The translations under genes and the position numbers were made by a program. Below are positions 51,619 to 59,669 of a DNA stretch of 64,000 nucleotides, piece by piece. The stretch is from an uncultured Lachnoclostridium sp. (lineage in GTDB: Bacteria; Bacillota; Clostridia; Lachnospirales; Lachnospiraceae): NCBI GenBank assembly GCA_944381625.1, contig CALWLW010000005.1, forward strand, positions 92,539 through 156,538. The letters run 5' to 3'. The notes under the pieces are model-generated. The model was not told where the DNA came from. It worked only from the letters and a program-made list of their open reading frames with translations, and did not search any database. Numbering within the stretch: position 1 is the first letter of the stretch; each line of letters begins with the position of its first letter.

Positions 51619-52974
51619 TCACAGCCCTCTTTGCTTCAAATCGGCAACCAGTTGGACATAAAATTCCCGCACGTCAAAGCCGGGGATATTTTCCCGGTTC
51701 AGATCTACCATATCCCCATGGGAGATGCCGCGTTTTCCGTCTACGGTCAGGAACTGATACCGTTCACCCCAGTGAAAAGACGGTTCCGCCACCAGGCCGT
51801 CGTTGGGGCCGTCGAAATATTTCACCAGAGGATAGGTGAAATTCAGGGGGAATTTCCCGCAGAAAGCGTGGTTCAGTTGGGAACCTGCACTCTGGCAGAA
51901 GATACCGTCCAGAGGCACGCTGTCCATGTCCAGGGACAGTTCCTGGCACCGGCTGGCAGTCAGGTCGCGCACGGCGGCCATAAAATCCGGACATTCGTCT
52001 CCCAGCTTGCGCAGCGCGGCATTGTAGGTGGAGGCCAGCCGTTCCTGGACGGCCGAAGGGATTTTCTCCAGCAGATAATCGGCAAATCCACACCCTTGAT
52101 GGGGCGTGTTGATGGTGGTGATGGAAGCGATCAGCGGCGCCGCGCCGCCCAGCGCGGCTGCATAGCGGCAGTCCAGACCGCCTTTGGAATGGGCGATGAT
52201 ATTTACTTTTTCACAGCCAGTCTCCTGGATGATCTGACGGATCCTCATAGTCAGCTCCGCGGCGCTGTCGGCGATGGACGCGGCGGACTGATGATTGCCG
52301 TAATAAATCACAGCACCGTTCCGTTCCAGTTCTTTCGGAATTCTTCCCCAGTAATTGATCAGGGAAGAATCGCGGAAGAAGACACCGTGGACCAGCAGAA
52401 GAGGATATCTGGTGCGGCAGATCTGCCGGGAGGCGCGGGATTGGTTCAAACGGTCCTTTTCCGTTTCAAAGGCGACCTCATCAGAGACTGTGCGGATGAT
52501 GGTACGGAGGGCGAACAGGTTGGCCACAGGGATCATGCCGCAGGCGGCGCCGATGGCGCGGGTGCGGATGCCCAGCTGGACGGAGGCTGCGTATACCCGG
52601 AGCATGCCGGCCCAGAAGAGGACTGCATCCGCGAGAAAGCAGATCAGCGCGCTGCAGATCCAGAGCTGCCATTGTTCCGGGAGCATGTTTACAGCCAGAA
52701 CGATGTGGACAAGGATGGAAAAGAGCGAGGATGCCAGAAATACTTTCAGGCAGGAAGCGCCCCGGCAGCAGATGCGCAGCCTTTTGCCAGGCACATCCGG
52801 ACGGGGCAGCCCGGGGAACAGCAGGACAAACAGGAAACCGGCAATGAGCAGGGGGAGCAGCCAGAGGCTTATCCCCCGGCGAAGGGGGATAAGGCAGCAG
52901 GCAAGCATGGTTGCAATCAGGATATCCAGCAGAAAAAACAGGATCTCCCATATCTTATGTAAAGATGTTTTCAT
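51619..52974 (-). CDS. Membrane-anchored alpha/beta hydrolase (lipase-like)
   Basis: A 451-residue protein. The N-terminal half (about 1-160) has four hydrophobic segments (ILFFLLDILIATMLACCLIPL, LLPLLIAGFLFVLLFPGL, VFLASSLFSILVHIVLAVNML and LWICSALICFLADAVLFWAGML). The C-terminal half is a lipase-type alpha/beta hydrolase: YPLLLVHGVFFRD (oxyanion region), nucleophile Ser in NIIAHSKGGLDCRY, NTPHQGCGFAD, DGLVAEPSFHWG and the final HGDMVDL with the catalytic His. It resembles esterase/lipase proteins such as LipA or PGAP1-like enzymes. It probably acts at the membrane face. Substrate unknown. Confidence 0.82.
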   Translation of the reverse strand: MKTSLHKIWEILFFLLDILIATMLACCLIPLRRGISLWLLPLLIAGFLFVLLFPGLPRPDVPGKRLRICCRGASCLKVFLASSLFSILVHIVLAVNMLPEQWQLWICSALICFLADAVLFWAGMLRVYAASVQLGIRTRAIGAACGMIPVANLFALRTIIRTVSDEVAFETEKDRLNQSRASRQICRTRYPLLLVHGVFFRDSSLINYWGRIPKELERNGAVIYYGNHQSAASIADSAAELTMRIRQIIQETGCEKVNIIAHSKGGLDCRYAAALGGAAPLIASITTINTPHQGCGFADYLLEKIPSAVQERLASTYNAALRKLGDECPDFMAAVRDLTASRCQELSLDMDSVPLDGIFCQSAGSQLNHAFCGKFPLNFTYPLVKYFDGPNDGLVAEPSFHWGERYQFLTVDGKRGISHGDMVDLNRENIPGFDVREFYVQLVADLKQRGL

Positions 52975-52978
52975 AATG

Positions 52979-53614
52979 TCAGAAGCCCAGTTCTTCGTTG
53001 ACGAGAATGACTTTGATACGTCCCGGAATGCCGCTGCGCCGGGTGATCACGATCTGGCTGCAGATGCAGTCCGGAGAATAGCAGTCGCCGCACATGCCGG
53101 TTTTGGCGCAGGGGGTATTTTTATTCAGGCGCACCGTGTTGGGCGGCGCCGCTTTGGTACGGATGCGGTCGATGCCGTCCTGCACGTTCAGGACGACCTT
53201 GTTCATGCCGGCGATGACGATGACATGCTCCGGGCCGGCGCACAGACAGGCAACGCGGTTGCAGAAACCGTCGATGTTGACCAGTTCTCCGTCCATGGTA
53301 ATGGCGTTGGTGCTCATGAGATAGTAGTCGGCCATGACGGTTTTTGCATAGATTTCCCGTTTCTCCTGGGGCGTCTTTGCCGTCATGCGGTCGATCAGAG
53401 TATAATCCTTCTCCTGGATGGCGTCCATCAGGCCGCATTCGCTGATGCTCATGGAACCGCCCCAGGAGATGACAGAGCCTTCCGGCATCAGGCTTAACGC
53501 CTTCTCTACCGCTTCCTTTGAGGTCTCGCAGAAATAACCTTCCATGTTCCGTTTCTGCAGCCGGCTGATGATGGAGGCGGCCGCGTTGGCATTGGACTGT
53601 TTTACAAATGACAT
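52979..53614 (-). CDS. LUD-domain (lactate utilisation) protein
   Basis: A 211-residue DUF162/LUD protein related to LutC/YkgG. Typical segments are VISWGGSMSISECGL, YLMSTNAITMDGELVNIDGFCNRVACL and VIVIAGMNKVV. The C-terminal region carries a Cys cluster (CAKTGMCGDCYSPDCIC) that may bind metal or a cluster; this is seen in stand-alone members of Clostridia. LutABC oxidises L-lactate, but no lutA or lutB is present here, so the role is uncertain. It lies four bases upstream of the lipase-like gene and is cotranscribed with it. Confidence 0.88.
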   Translation of the reverse strand: MSFVKQSNANAAASIISRLQKRNMEGYFCETSKEAVEKALSLMPEGSVISWGGSMSISECGLMDAIQEKDYTLIDRMTAKTPQEKREIYAKTVMADYYLMSTNAITMDGELVNIDGFCNRVACLCAGPEHVIVIAGMNKVVLNVQDGIDRIRTKAAPPNTVRLNKNTPCAKTGMCGDCYSPDCICSQIVITRRSGIPGRIKVILVNEELGF

Positions 53615-53671
53615 AGACGATTCTCCTTTGCTTTTTTTTCAGTATAGCAGAGAAAACGGCAAAACACTACA

Positions 53672-53699
53672 TTGACTTCTGAAAAGTTTGCGCTACAAT
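53672..53699 (+). promoter_or_regulatory. Promoter of pepF
   Basis: TTGACT (53672-53677), 16-base spacer, TACAAT (53694-53699), followed by a GAGAG-type ribosome site before ATG 53736. Confidence 0.65.
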
Positions 53700-53735
53700 A
53701 AGGAAGAAATGAGAGACAGAGAGGGATAGATTTAT

Positions 53736-55550
53736 ATGGCAGAACAGAGAGTAAAGAAAAGAGAAGAAGCAGATCCGGCCTATACCTGGGCCATAGAAGA
53801 TTTATATAAAAATGAGGAAGACTGGGAAGCAGACTATGCCCGCCTGGGCAGGGAGATCCCGGAACTGGAACATTTCCGGGGACGGCTGGGAGAGAGCGCT
53901 CAGACGCTGCTGGATCTGCGCCGCACCTGTGACCGGCTGAACATGCTGGCGGAAAAGGTATATGTCTATGCTAACCAGAGACTGCACGAGAATACGGATA
54001 ACGGACATTACCAGAATCTGGCCAGTATGGCTCAGGAACTTCTGGTGCGGCTGGAGGAAGCGGCGTCCTATGTGGAGCCTGAACTCTTAGCCCTGCCGGA
54101 TGGGACGCTGGAGCGTTTCATGGAAGAAAATCAGGAGCTTCAGGTATACCGCCAGTATTTTGAAAATATGATAAGACAAAGAGAGCATATCCTGAGCCCG
54201 GAACTGGAAGGGCTGATGGCTTCCATGGGGGAACTCTCAGAAGGGCCGAAAGATATTTTCTCCATGTTTAACAACGCGGACCTGCGTTTTCCTGAGATTG
54301 AGGGAGAGGACGGGGAGAAAACAGAGGTGACCCACGGCCGGTTTATCACGCTTCTGCAGAGCCGGGACAGAAGGGTGCGAAAAGACGCGTTCCAGTCCCT
54401 GTACGGGATGTACGGCAGGTACCGCAATACGCTGGCGGCGGTGTACCGGGCCAACGTGAAGCATGAGGCGTTCCAGGCCCGGGCCAGGAAGTATGGTTCC
54501 GACCTGGAGGCGGCTCTGGACAGAAGCTGCATCCCGGTGCCGGTATATGACAACCTGATCGGGGCGGTCCATGAGGCTCTGCCGCTGATGCACCGGTATG
54601 TGCGCCTGCGCCGCAGGCTCCTGGGCGTGGACGAACTGCATATGTACGACCTGTATGTTCCCATGGTTGCGGACGCGGGAGACAAGATTCCTTTTGAAGA
54701 AGCTAAAAAGATGGTTCTGGAAGGCCTGAAGCCCATGGGGGAGGAGTATACGTCTCTTCTGAAAGAAGGATTTGACCGCCGGTGGATCGATGTCTATGAG
54801 AACCAGGGCAAAAGAAGCGGAGCCTATTCGTGGGGGGCTTACGGGACGCATCCGTATGTGCTCATGAATTATCAGGAAGACCTGAACAGCGTCTTCACCC
54901 TGGCCCATGAGATGGGGCATGCGCTCCACTCCTGGTACTCTGATGAGAACCAGCCTTATATTTATGCGGGCTACCGGATCTTCGTGGCTGAGGTGGCTTC
55001 CACCTGCAACGAGGCCCTGCTGATTCATCATCTGATCGAGACCACAGAGGACCGGAAGAAGAAAGCGTATCTGATCAATTATTTTCTGGAGCAGTTCCGA
55101 ACCACGCTGTACCGTCAGACCATGTTCGCGGAATTTGAAAAAATCACGCATGGCATGCAGGAGCGGGGAGAAACTTTGACTGCGGACCGGCTCTGCCAGG
55201 TTTATTATGACCTGAACCGGGAATACTTTGGTGAGGACATCTGCATCGACCGGGAGATTGAGATGGAATGGGCGCGTATTCCGCATTTTTATACGCCGTT
55301 TTATGTATATCAATATGCGACAGGGTTTTCTGCCGCCATCGCGCTGTCCCGCAGAATCCTGGAACTGGGGGCTCCCGCGGTGGAGGATTACAAGCGCTTT
55401 CTGAAAGGGGGAAGCTCCGCATATCCTCTGGAGCTTCTGCGTATGGCGGGCGTGGATATGGAGCAGAAACAGCCGGTGGCCGATGCGCTGCAGGTATTTG
55501 AAGAGTATTTAAGCGAGATGGAAGGATTGGTTGAGTATGACGCGCTATGA
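53736..55550 (+). CDS. pepF: Oligoendopeptidase F
   Basis: A 604-residue M3 zinc metallopeptidase. The zinc motif is HEMGH (391-395) in FTLAHEMGHALHSWYS, with the third ligand in VAEVASTCNEALL. The N-terminal M3 helical domain (about 1-200) and GAYSWGAYGTHPYVLMNY are typical of PepF. Degrades short peptides in the cytoplasm. It overlaps the nitroreductase gene by 14 bases. Confidence 0.96.
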   Translation: MAEQRVKKREEADPAYTWAIEDLYKNEEDWEADYARLGREIPELEHFRGRLGESAQTLLDLRRTCDRLNMLAEKVYVYANQRLHENTDNGHYQNLASMAQELLVRLEEAASYVEPELLALPDGTLERFMEENQELQVYRQYFENMIRQREHILSPELEGLMASMGELSEGPKDIFSMFNNADLRFPEIEGEDGEKTEVTHGRFITLLQSRDRRVRKDAFQSLYGMYGRYRNTLAAVYRANVKHEAFQARARKYGSDLEAALDRSCIPVPVYDNLIGAVHEALPLMHRYVRLRRRLLGVDELHMYDLYVPMVADAGDKIPFEEAKKMVLEGLKPMGEEYTSLLKEGFDRRWIDVYENQGKRSGAYSWGAYGTHPYVLMNYQEDLNSVFTLAHEMGHALHSWYSDENQPYIYAGYRIFVAEVASTCNEALLIHHLIETTEDRKKKAYLINYFLEQFRTTLYRQTMFAEFEKITHGMQERGETLTADRLCQVYYDLNREYFGEDICIDREIEMEWARIPHFYTPFYVYQYATGFSAAIALSRRILELGAPAVEDYKRFLKGGSSAYPLELLRMAGVDMEQKQPVADALQVFEEYLSEMEGLVEYDAL

Positions 55551-56313
55551 GGCGATTTTCAGAAGAAAATCCGTTCGGAAATACAGATGGGAGGAGCTGG
55601 ACCCACGGCTGCTGGATGCGGTTGAGCATTTTGGCGGGGACGAGACATGCATCTGTCCGGATATAGCTGTAAGATGGAAAATATTCCGGTATTCCGACCG
55701 GAATATGAAAGGGCCTTTCCAGGTGAAGGCGCCTTATTATGTGGCGCTGTATTCTGAGGTGAAGGAAAATTATCTGGTAAATGCGGGATGCCTCATGGAA
55801 CAGCTTTCTCTGTATCTGCATACGAAGGGGATCGGAAGCTGTTACCAGGGAGGCGCCTCCCTCCGGCGCAGCGAAGAGACGGAGCTGGTTCCGGTGATGA
55901 TCATGGCTTTTGGCCGTCCTGCGGAGCCGCTGGAAAGGAACCGGGAAGATTTTCGGCGGTTGGAATTGAAAAAGCTGGTGAAAATCCACGGAACTTTTGG
56001 AAAGATACAGAGGAAACTTCTGGAAGCCGCAAGACTGGCGCCCTCTGCCATAAATCTGCAGCCATGGCGTTTTGTGGTTACGGAGAACCGGATTCATATA
56101 TTTGCGAGCAAACCGGCGCATATCGGCTATCAGTTCCGAAAGACTATGAATCTGTTCGGAGCCGGGATCGTGCTGTCTCATATGTTGATTACGGCGGAAG
56201 AACTGTGGTTTGATGTGGAGTACCAAAAGCTGGACAGCATCCTGGAAAAAGACTTCCAGAACTATTTTTATGTGGGAAGCCTTCTGATTTTGGATGAAAG
56301 CGAAAAAGTTTAA
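55537..56313 (+). CDS. Nitroreductase-family protein (TM1586-like)
   Basis: A 258-residue flavin-dependent nitroreductase-fold protein with two half-domains, the arrangement of the TM1586-like group. The N-terminal IFRRKSVRKYRWEELDP and the middle ARLAPSAINLQPWRFVVTENRIHIF (second half-domain FMN-binding pattern) are visible. ATG 55537 sits inside the pepF end, with AAGGA ten bases upstream; TTG 55531 is an alternative. The physiological substrate cannot be told. Confidence 0.85.
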   Translation: MTRYEAIFRRKSVRKYRWEELDPRLLDAVEHFGGDETCICPDIAVRWKIFRYSDRNMKGPFQVKAPYYVALYSEVKENYLVNAGCLMEQLSLYLHTKGIGSCYQGGASLRRSEETELVPVMIMAFGRPAEPLERNREDFRRLELKKLVKIHGTFGKIQRKLLEAARLAPSAINLQPWRFVVTENRIHIFASKPAHIGYQFRKTMNLFGAGIVLSHMLITAEELWFDVEYQKLDSILEKDFQNYFYVGSLLILDESEKV

Positions 56314-56321
56314 AAAACCTG

Positions 56322-56350
56322 TTGACAAATGATGCGTTCTCCTGTACAAT
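56322..56350 (+). promoter_or_regulatory. Promoter of tRNA-Gly
   Basis: Near-consensus TTGACA (56322-56327), 17 bases, TACAAT (56345-56350). About 30 bases before the tRNA 5' end. Confidence 0.85.
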
Positions 56351-56380
56351 ACTTATTGTCTCTGATAGAGAGACGCACAT

Positions 56381-56452
56381 GCACGAGTGGCTCAGTGGTG
56401 GAGTATCGCCTTGCCAAGGCGAGGGTCGCGGGTTCGAATCCCGTCTCGTGCT
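56381..56452 (+). tRNA. tRNA-Gly (GCC)
   Basis: A full cloverleaf: acceptor arms GCACGAG (56381-56387) and CTCGTGC (56445-56451), D stem GCTC/GAGT, anticodon stem TCGCC/GGCGA with loop TTGCCAA (anticodon GCC), and a T arm with TTCGAAT. CCA is not encoded. It has its own promoter and terminator. Such tRNAs can serve as integration sites, but no integrase or repeated end was seen nearby. Confidence 0.97.
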
Positions 56453-56467
56453 CTCTCAAAAATATAA

Positions 56468-56500
56468 GAAAAGCCTGAGAATAAGGGCTTTTCTTTTTTT
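56468..56500 (+). terminator. Terminator after tRNA-Gly
   Basis: GAAAAGCC (56468-56475) and GGGCTTTTC (56485-56493) form a stem followed by seven T. Confidence 0.9.
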
Positions 56501-56555
56501 GTGTCACGGAAATATGGATGGCAGCATTAAAAATGCAGATGTTTTCCTCATTTAT

Positions 56556-56697
56556 TTGACATTTTCAGTATATTTGCTATAATATGCTTAACAGGATAGC
56601 CGGTGGGTGAATGCACCTCACCCGTCCCGGTGAAAATCACTTACAAAATAGCTCGTCGACTTTCTCAGGGTCAGGACGGGCTATTTTTTATGCGTAT
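56556..56697 (+). ncRNA. Probable antisense RNA (antitoxin) with its promoter
   Basis: Promoter TTGACA (56556-56561), 16 bases, TATAAT (56578-56583). A transcript from about 56590 has no ORF with an SD. It ends at a hairpin AATAGCTCGTC (56657-56667) with GACGGGCTATT (56675-56685) and a T run to about 56691. Its 3' end overlaps the end of the convergent 27-residue toxin gene, and its body would pair with the toxin mRNA's 3' UTR. This is the layout of TxpA/RatA-like type I systems. The RNA itself is inferred. Confidence 0.65.
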
Positions 56698-56764
56698 AGT
56701 TCAGAATGGCGACGATCAACAGAGCGATGCTCACGATGAGACTCAATTCTTCATATGTACTCAT
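56681..56764 (-). CDS. Holin-like small toxin (27 aa, type I toxin family)
   Basis: ATG 56764 behind SD AAAGGGGTGG opens a 27-codon frame: MSTYEELSLIVSIALLIVAI and then LNYTHKK. A short polar start with YEELSL, one transmembrane helix and a basic KK tail fit the putative holin-like toxin family (PF16935-like). Such peptides damage or depolarise the membrane when overproduced. On the minus strand a TATAAT at 56838-56833 could drive it, with a weak -35. A convergent promoter-terminator unit overlaps its 3' end and probably makes its antisense antitoxin. Confidence 0.75.
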   Translation of the reverse strand: MSTYEELSLIVSIALLIVAILNYTHKK

Positions 56765-56902
56765 AATTACCACCCCTTTCGCAGGAATCTCGAAACGGGC
56801 GGGAGCACGTCCCCGGCTACCCGGTTAAGGATATTATATTTTCAGGGGAAGCCCTTTTCTTTGGGAAAATATGGAAGCTGGTTTTTGGCAGCTTTGGCGA
56901 TT

Positions 56903-57406
56903 TTACCCCGGCGGCTGGAAGATCCCCAGGGCAGGCGGCGCGTAGGTAAATACAAAGAAGCAGGCGGCCAGCATCACCGCGGCCATCACCGGCCAGAGCG
57001 GCCGTTCATCGTCGGGACAGGAGCGGGCCTGGCGGTATGCGGTACAGAATCCAGTCAGCACGCTGACGAGGAAGGTGAGAAGATCCAGGATGAGCGTGTG
57101 AAAGCCCAGAACGCCAGTGTAGATGTAAAAAACAGCGGGGATAGAAAAGGTTCCGGCCAGGGTGCCGGAGAGCATGGATAAGAATACACAGCCATCGTCG
57201 GACCGGTACCTGATCCCCATATAGCACGAATAGAGAAGCATGGGGAAAAAACAGAGCTTCATATGCTCCCAGGTGGATTCGCTGACCGGAAAGAAAAAGC
57301 CGGCCGCCGCGCTGTACCCGGACCATTCATAGACAAAATGCCCCAGGGACCCGGCAGCCAGAACAAACAGGATACCTGTATATAGATCACGTTTGAGTCT
57401 GTTCAT
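56903..57406 (-). CDS. DUF6512-family membrane protein
   Basis: A 167-residue protein with about five transmembrane segments: LYTGILFVLAAGSLGHFVYEW, a central cluster (LCFFPMLLYSCYMGI, MLSGTLAGTFSIPAVFYIYTGVLG, LDLLTFLVSVLTGFCTAY) and WPVMAAVMLAACFFVFTYAPP. The SESTWEHMKLCFFP loop is the feature I associate with DUF6512. Function unknown. It follows the uridine kinase on the minus strand by 32 bases and may be cotranscribed. Confidence 0.75.
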   Translation of the reverse strand: MNRLKRDLYTGILFVLAAGSLGHFVYEWSGYSAAAGFFFPVSESTWEHMKLCFFPMLLYSCYMGIRYRSDDGCVFLSMLSGTLAGTFSIPAVFYIYTGVLGFHTLILDLLTFLVSVLTGFCTAYRQARSCPDDERPLWPVMAAVMLAACFFVFTYAPPALGIFQPPG

Positions 57407-57438
57407 AGATTATCACCATGAACAGCATATGCAGGAAT

Positions 57439-58053
57439 TTACTGTTTATTCAAAAGCAGACGGATTTTAGACTGTACCACATCGAAAGCCACATCGTTCA
57501 TGCCGCTGTTGATCACGATGTCTGCCAGGGCACGGGTGGGCTCCACGTACAGATAGTGCATGGGCTTGACGGTGGTCAGGTACTGATCCACAATATTATC
57601 CAGGTCGCGTCCGCGTTCTTTTACGTCGCGGACAATCCGGCGCAGGATACGCTCGTCCGCGTCAGCTTCCACGTAGATCTTTATATCGATCATACTGCGG
57701 ATGCGCGGATCAGAGAGGAGCAGGATGCCCTCCGCCAGGATAATCTTCTTCGGTTCAATATGGAGAATCTTGTCGGAACGGTTGTGCTGGGAATAGTCAT
57801 AAACGGGACAGTCAATGGCGTGCCCGGATTTCAGAAGCTCCAGATGGCGGAGCATCAGATCGGTCTCCAGCGAATCCGGATGGTCATAATTGACCTTTTT
57901 GCGGTCTTCAAAGGGAACGTCGTCCTGCCTCTTGTAATAGTTATCGTGGTAGATGACAGCCACGTCATCTTTGAACGCTTCTTTCAAACGATTGGTAAAG
58001 GTGGACTTCCCGGAACCGGTGCCCCCGGCGATGCCGATGATGATAGAACTCAT
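57439..58053 (-). CDS. udk: Uridine kinase
   Basis: A 204-residue P-loop kinase that phosphorylates uridine and cytidine. P-loop GGTGSGKST (10-18) sits in IIGIAGGTGSGKSTFTN; YHDNYYKRQDDVPFEDR and NYDHPDSLETDLM carry the uridine-binding and catalytic residues, and KIYVEADADERILRRIVRD the lid. Acts in pyrimidine salvage. SD GGAG precedes ATG 58053. Confidence 0.96.
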   Translation of the reverse strand: MSSIIIGIAGGTGSGKSTFTNRLKEAFKDDVAVIYHDNYYKRQDDVPFEDRKKVNYDHPDSLETDLMLRHLELLKSGHAIDCPVYDYSQHNRSDKILHIEPKKIILAEGILLLSDPRIRSMIDIKIYVEADADERILRRIVRDVKERGRDLDNIVDQYLTTVKPMHYLYVEPTRALADIVINSGMNDVAFDVVQSKIRLLLNKQ

Positions 58054-58191
58054 GGATACTCCTTCTTTTGTGGTCTGATTTTTCTTCTATTTTACACTTT
58101 TTTCATATGGATTTCTACTGAATTTTTCCGAAAGATCAAAAGAGCCAGAAATATGGCGGGGAAACGTGCAAAGAATGCCGGCGAAGAGCCG

Positions 58192-58218
58192 GGTTTTCCG
58201 GGAAATCCCCGGAAAACC
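58192..58218 (-). terminator. Hairpin at the 3' end of the RHH-like gene
   Basis: GGTTTTCC (58192-58199) pairs with GGAAAACC (58211-58218), extended by CGGG/CCCG. It directly touches the stop of the minus-strand gene. No T run follows, so termination is uncertain. Confidence 0.4.
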
Positions 58219-58391
58219 TAGACTTCGTCGTCTGCCAGATGGTTCATGGCATAACGGCAACACTGGATAACCAATTGATTGAAGGGAATCCCCTTCCGCT
58301 GACTTAAGTGCTCCATCTCGGAAAACAGTCCTGATGGAACACGGATGGTCTTGCTCACATACTCGTTCTTCTCTACCCTGAATTTTTCCAT
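58218..58391 (-). CDS. Small ribbon-helix-helix-like DNA-binding protein, copy 1 (57 aa)
   Basis: A 57-residue protein starting at ATG 58391 behind GGGAGGAG. A beta-strand (YVSKTIRVP) followed by two predicted helices (GLFSEMEHLSQRKG, FNQLVIQCCRYAMNHL) fits an Arc/MetJ-type ribbon-helix-helix fold. It has a paralogue of identical length immediately upstream. There is no toxin gene adjacent. It is probably a DNA-binding regulator; the target is unknown. Confidence 0.7.
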   Translation of the reverse strand: MEKFRVEKNEYVSKTIRVPSGLFSEMEHLSQRKGIPFNQLVIQCCRYAMNHLADDEV

Positions 58392-58473
58392 GAGCTCCTC
58401 CCAAATATTAACTATGTTCAGTTTACCATAGCTGTTAGCTTTAAGCAAGAAGAAACAGGGAGATCAGTGATGA

Positions 58474-58647
58474 TCAGGTGTCGCTCTCGTCCAGATTATT
58501 CAGAGAGTAGCGGCAGCACTGGATGACCAACTGATTTAGAGAGACGTTTTTCTGTTGGGCAAGTACACTCAGCTCGGTAACCAGGTCTTTGGGCAGCCGA
58601 AATGTTTTGTTTACATATTCAGTTTTCTCTACCCGAAACTGTTCCAC
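58474..58647 (-). CDS. Small ribbon-helix-helix-like DNA-binding protein, copy 2 (57 aa)
   Basis: A 57-residue gene too short for usual cut-offs. It starts with GTG 58647 behind GAGAGGTG (7-base spacing) and stops at 58474. It aligns without gaps to the 58218 gene: FRVEK-EYV-KT-R-P near the start and NQLVIQCCRY near the end are shared. The middle (DLVTELSVLAQQKNVS) has diverged. The pair is a tandem duplication that has had time to diverge, so both are probably kept by selection. Likely DNA binding. Confidence 0.7.
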   Translation of the reverse strand: MEQFRVEKTEYVNKTFRLPKDLVTELSVLAQQKNVSLNQLVIQCCRYSLNNLDESDT

Positions 58648-58764
58648 TGTACATCACCTCTCGGTTGTATTATAATTGCAATTAATTAAAGAAAATATAC
58701 GTCAAATTTGCCTGATTGAAATGCACTTATTATACCCTGTGCCTGAAGGAAAGGAAAATGAAAA

Positions 58765-58983
58765 ATGACTGAAAAAGAATTAAGGGAACGGATTTGCCAG
58801 GAACTTATGGAGATGGCGGACGAACGGGAGGCGGAACTGGAAAGGTGGTCGAAGGAGCATCCGGAGGAGATTCAGGAACTGATGCGCCTGCATCCGCCTT
58901 ATTTTAACAGAGGGGGGCTGGCGGACAGGGGAAAAGTGTGTTATGATAAACGCAGGAAAAAAGTCCGAAGGAGGAAGAAATGA
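58765..58983 (+). CDS. Hypothetical charged protein (72 aa)
   Basis: I do not recognise this 72-residue protein. It is very charged and helical: an acidic first half (LRERICQELMEMADEREAELERW) and a strongly basic end (KRRKKVRRRKK). It starts at ATG 58765 with AAGGAAAGG upstream. Its stop overlaps the ATG of the hemerythrin gene (58980) as ATGA, so the two are translated together. A nucleic-acid or partner-binding accessory is possible. Confidence 0.6.
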   Translation: MTEKELRERICQELMEMADEREAELERWSKEHPEEIQELMRLHPPYFNRGGLADRGKVCYDKRRKKVRRRKK

Positions 58984-59405
58984 TGTATGCGGAATTTGAC
59001 GAAAGTCTGGTGACTGGAAACGAGATGATTGACGGACAGCACAAGGAACTGATCGATAAGATCAACAAGCTGGTGGCCTGCTGCGAACAGGGCGGCGGCA
59101 AGCTGGAAGCGATCAAGATGCTGGATTACCTGTCCGATTATACAGAGTTCCATTTTGGCGCGGAGGAAAAGCTGCAGGAAGAGATCTCTTATCCCGGTAT
59201 TGAGGAGCATAAAAAGCAGCACGGAGATTTCAAGCAGGCGGTGTCTGAGCTGCATGAGATGCTGGAAGAGGAAGAGGGTCCTTCCGACGCGTTTGTGGCC
59301 GCTGTAAACAAGAACGTGATCGACTGGCTGTACCGCCACATCAAAGGCTTCGACCGCTCCGTGGCGGAGTATAAAAATATGAACGCGCAGGCGGACAGGC
59401 TGTAA
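58980..59405 (+). CDS. Bacteriohemerythrin
   Basis: A 141-residue four-helix hemerythrin. The di-iron ligand set is complete: His21 (DGQHKEL), His58 and Glu62 (EFHFGAEE), His77 and His81 (EHKKQH), His120 and Asp125 (RHIKGFD). Binds oxygen reversibly, likely for oxygen sensing, scavenging or delivery in an anaerobe. Start ATG 58980 follows GGAGGAAG and overlaps the preceding small gene's stop. A terminator follows. Confidence 0.94.
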   Translation: MMYAEFDESLVTGNEMIDGQHKELIDKINKLVACCEQGGGKLEAIKMLDYLSDYTEFHFGAEEKLQEEISYPGIEEHKKQHGDFKQAVSELHEMLEEEEGPSDAFVAAVNKNVIDWLYRHIKGFDRSVAEYKNMNAQADRL

Positions 59406-59438
59406 GTCCGGGGCATAAGCGTGGCATGAACATGAAAG

Positions 59439-59473
59439 AAAGGACGTTTTACCGGTGTGTAGGGCGTCCTTTT
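59439..59473 (+). terminator. Terminator after hemerythrin gene
   Basis: AAAGGACG (59439-59446) and CGTCCTTT (59465-59472) with an 18-base loop and TTTT tail. Confidence 0.7.
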
Positions 59474-59562
59474 AAACATAAATTCGTGCAGGCGCGGCAT
59501 CTGGCCGACGGGCGAACAGTTGATATAAGTTAAACTAATAAAATAATTTATATATATTAAAT

Positions 59563-59590
59563 TTACTTATCATTTTGAATATGCTATGAT
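59563..59590 (+). promoter_or_regulatory. Promoter of purL
   Basis: TTACTT (59563-59568), 16 bases, TATGAT (59585-59590) with an extended TG. An A/T-rich tract precedes it. I looked for a purine riboswitch fold in the 80-base leader and saw none. Confidence 0.6.
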
Positions 59591-59669
59591 AAAAGCAAAA
59601 TCAGGAAATTTTCCGACATTTTATGCGGCGGGAAGCCGGCGCGCGAAATTTTGAATGGAGGTAAGCAGC

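Noticed and set aside
52355..53497. 380-codon plus-strand frame
   Set aside because: Shadow over the lipase-like and LUD genes; no SD and no recognisable protein features.
56381..56452. tRNA-Gly as an integration site of a mobile island
   Set aside because: No integrase, no repeated tRNA 3' end found downstream; the neighbouring genes look ordinary.
59591..59669. Purine riboswitch upstream of purL
   Set aside because: The leader is about 80 bases and shows no three-way purine-aptamer pattern or terminator.
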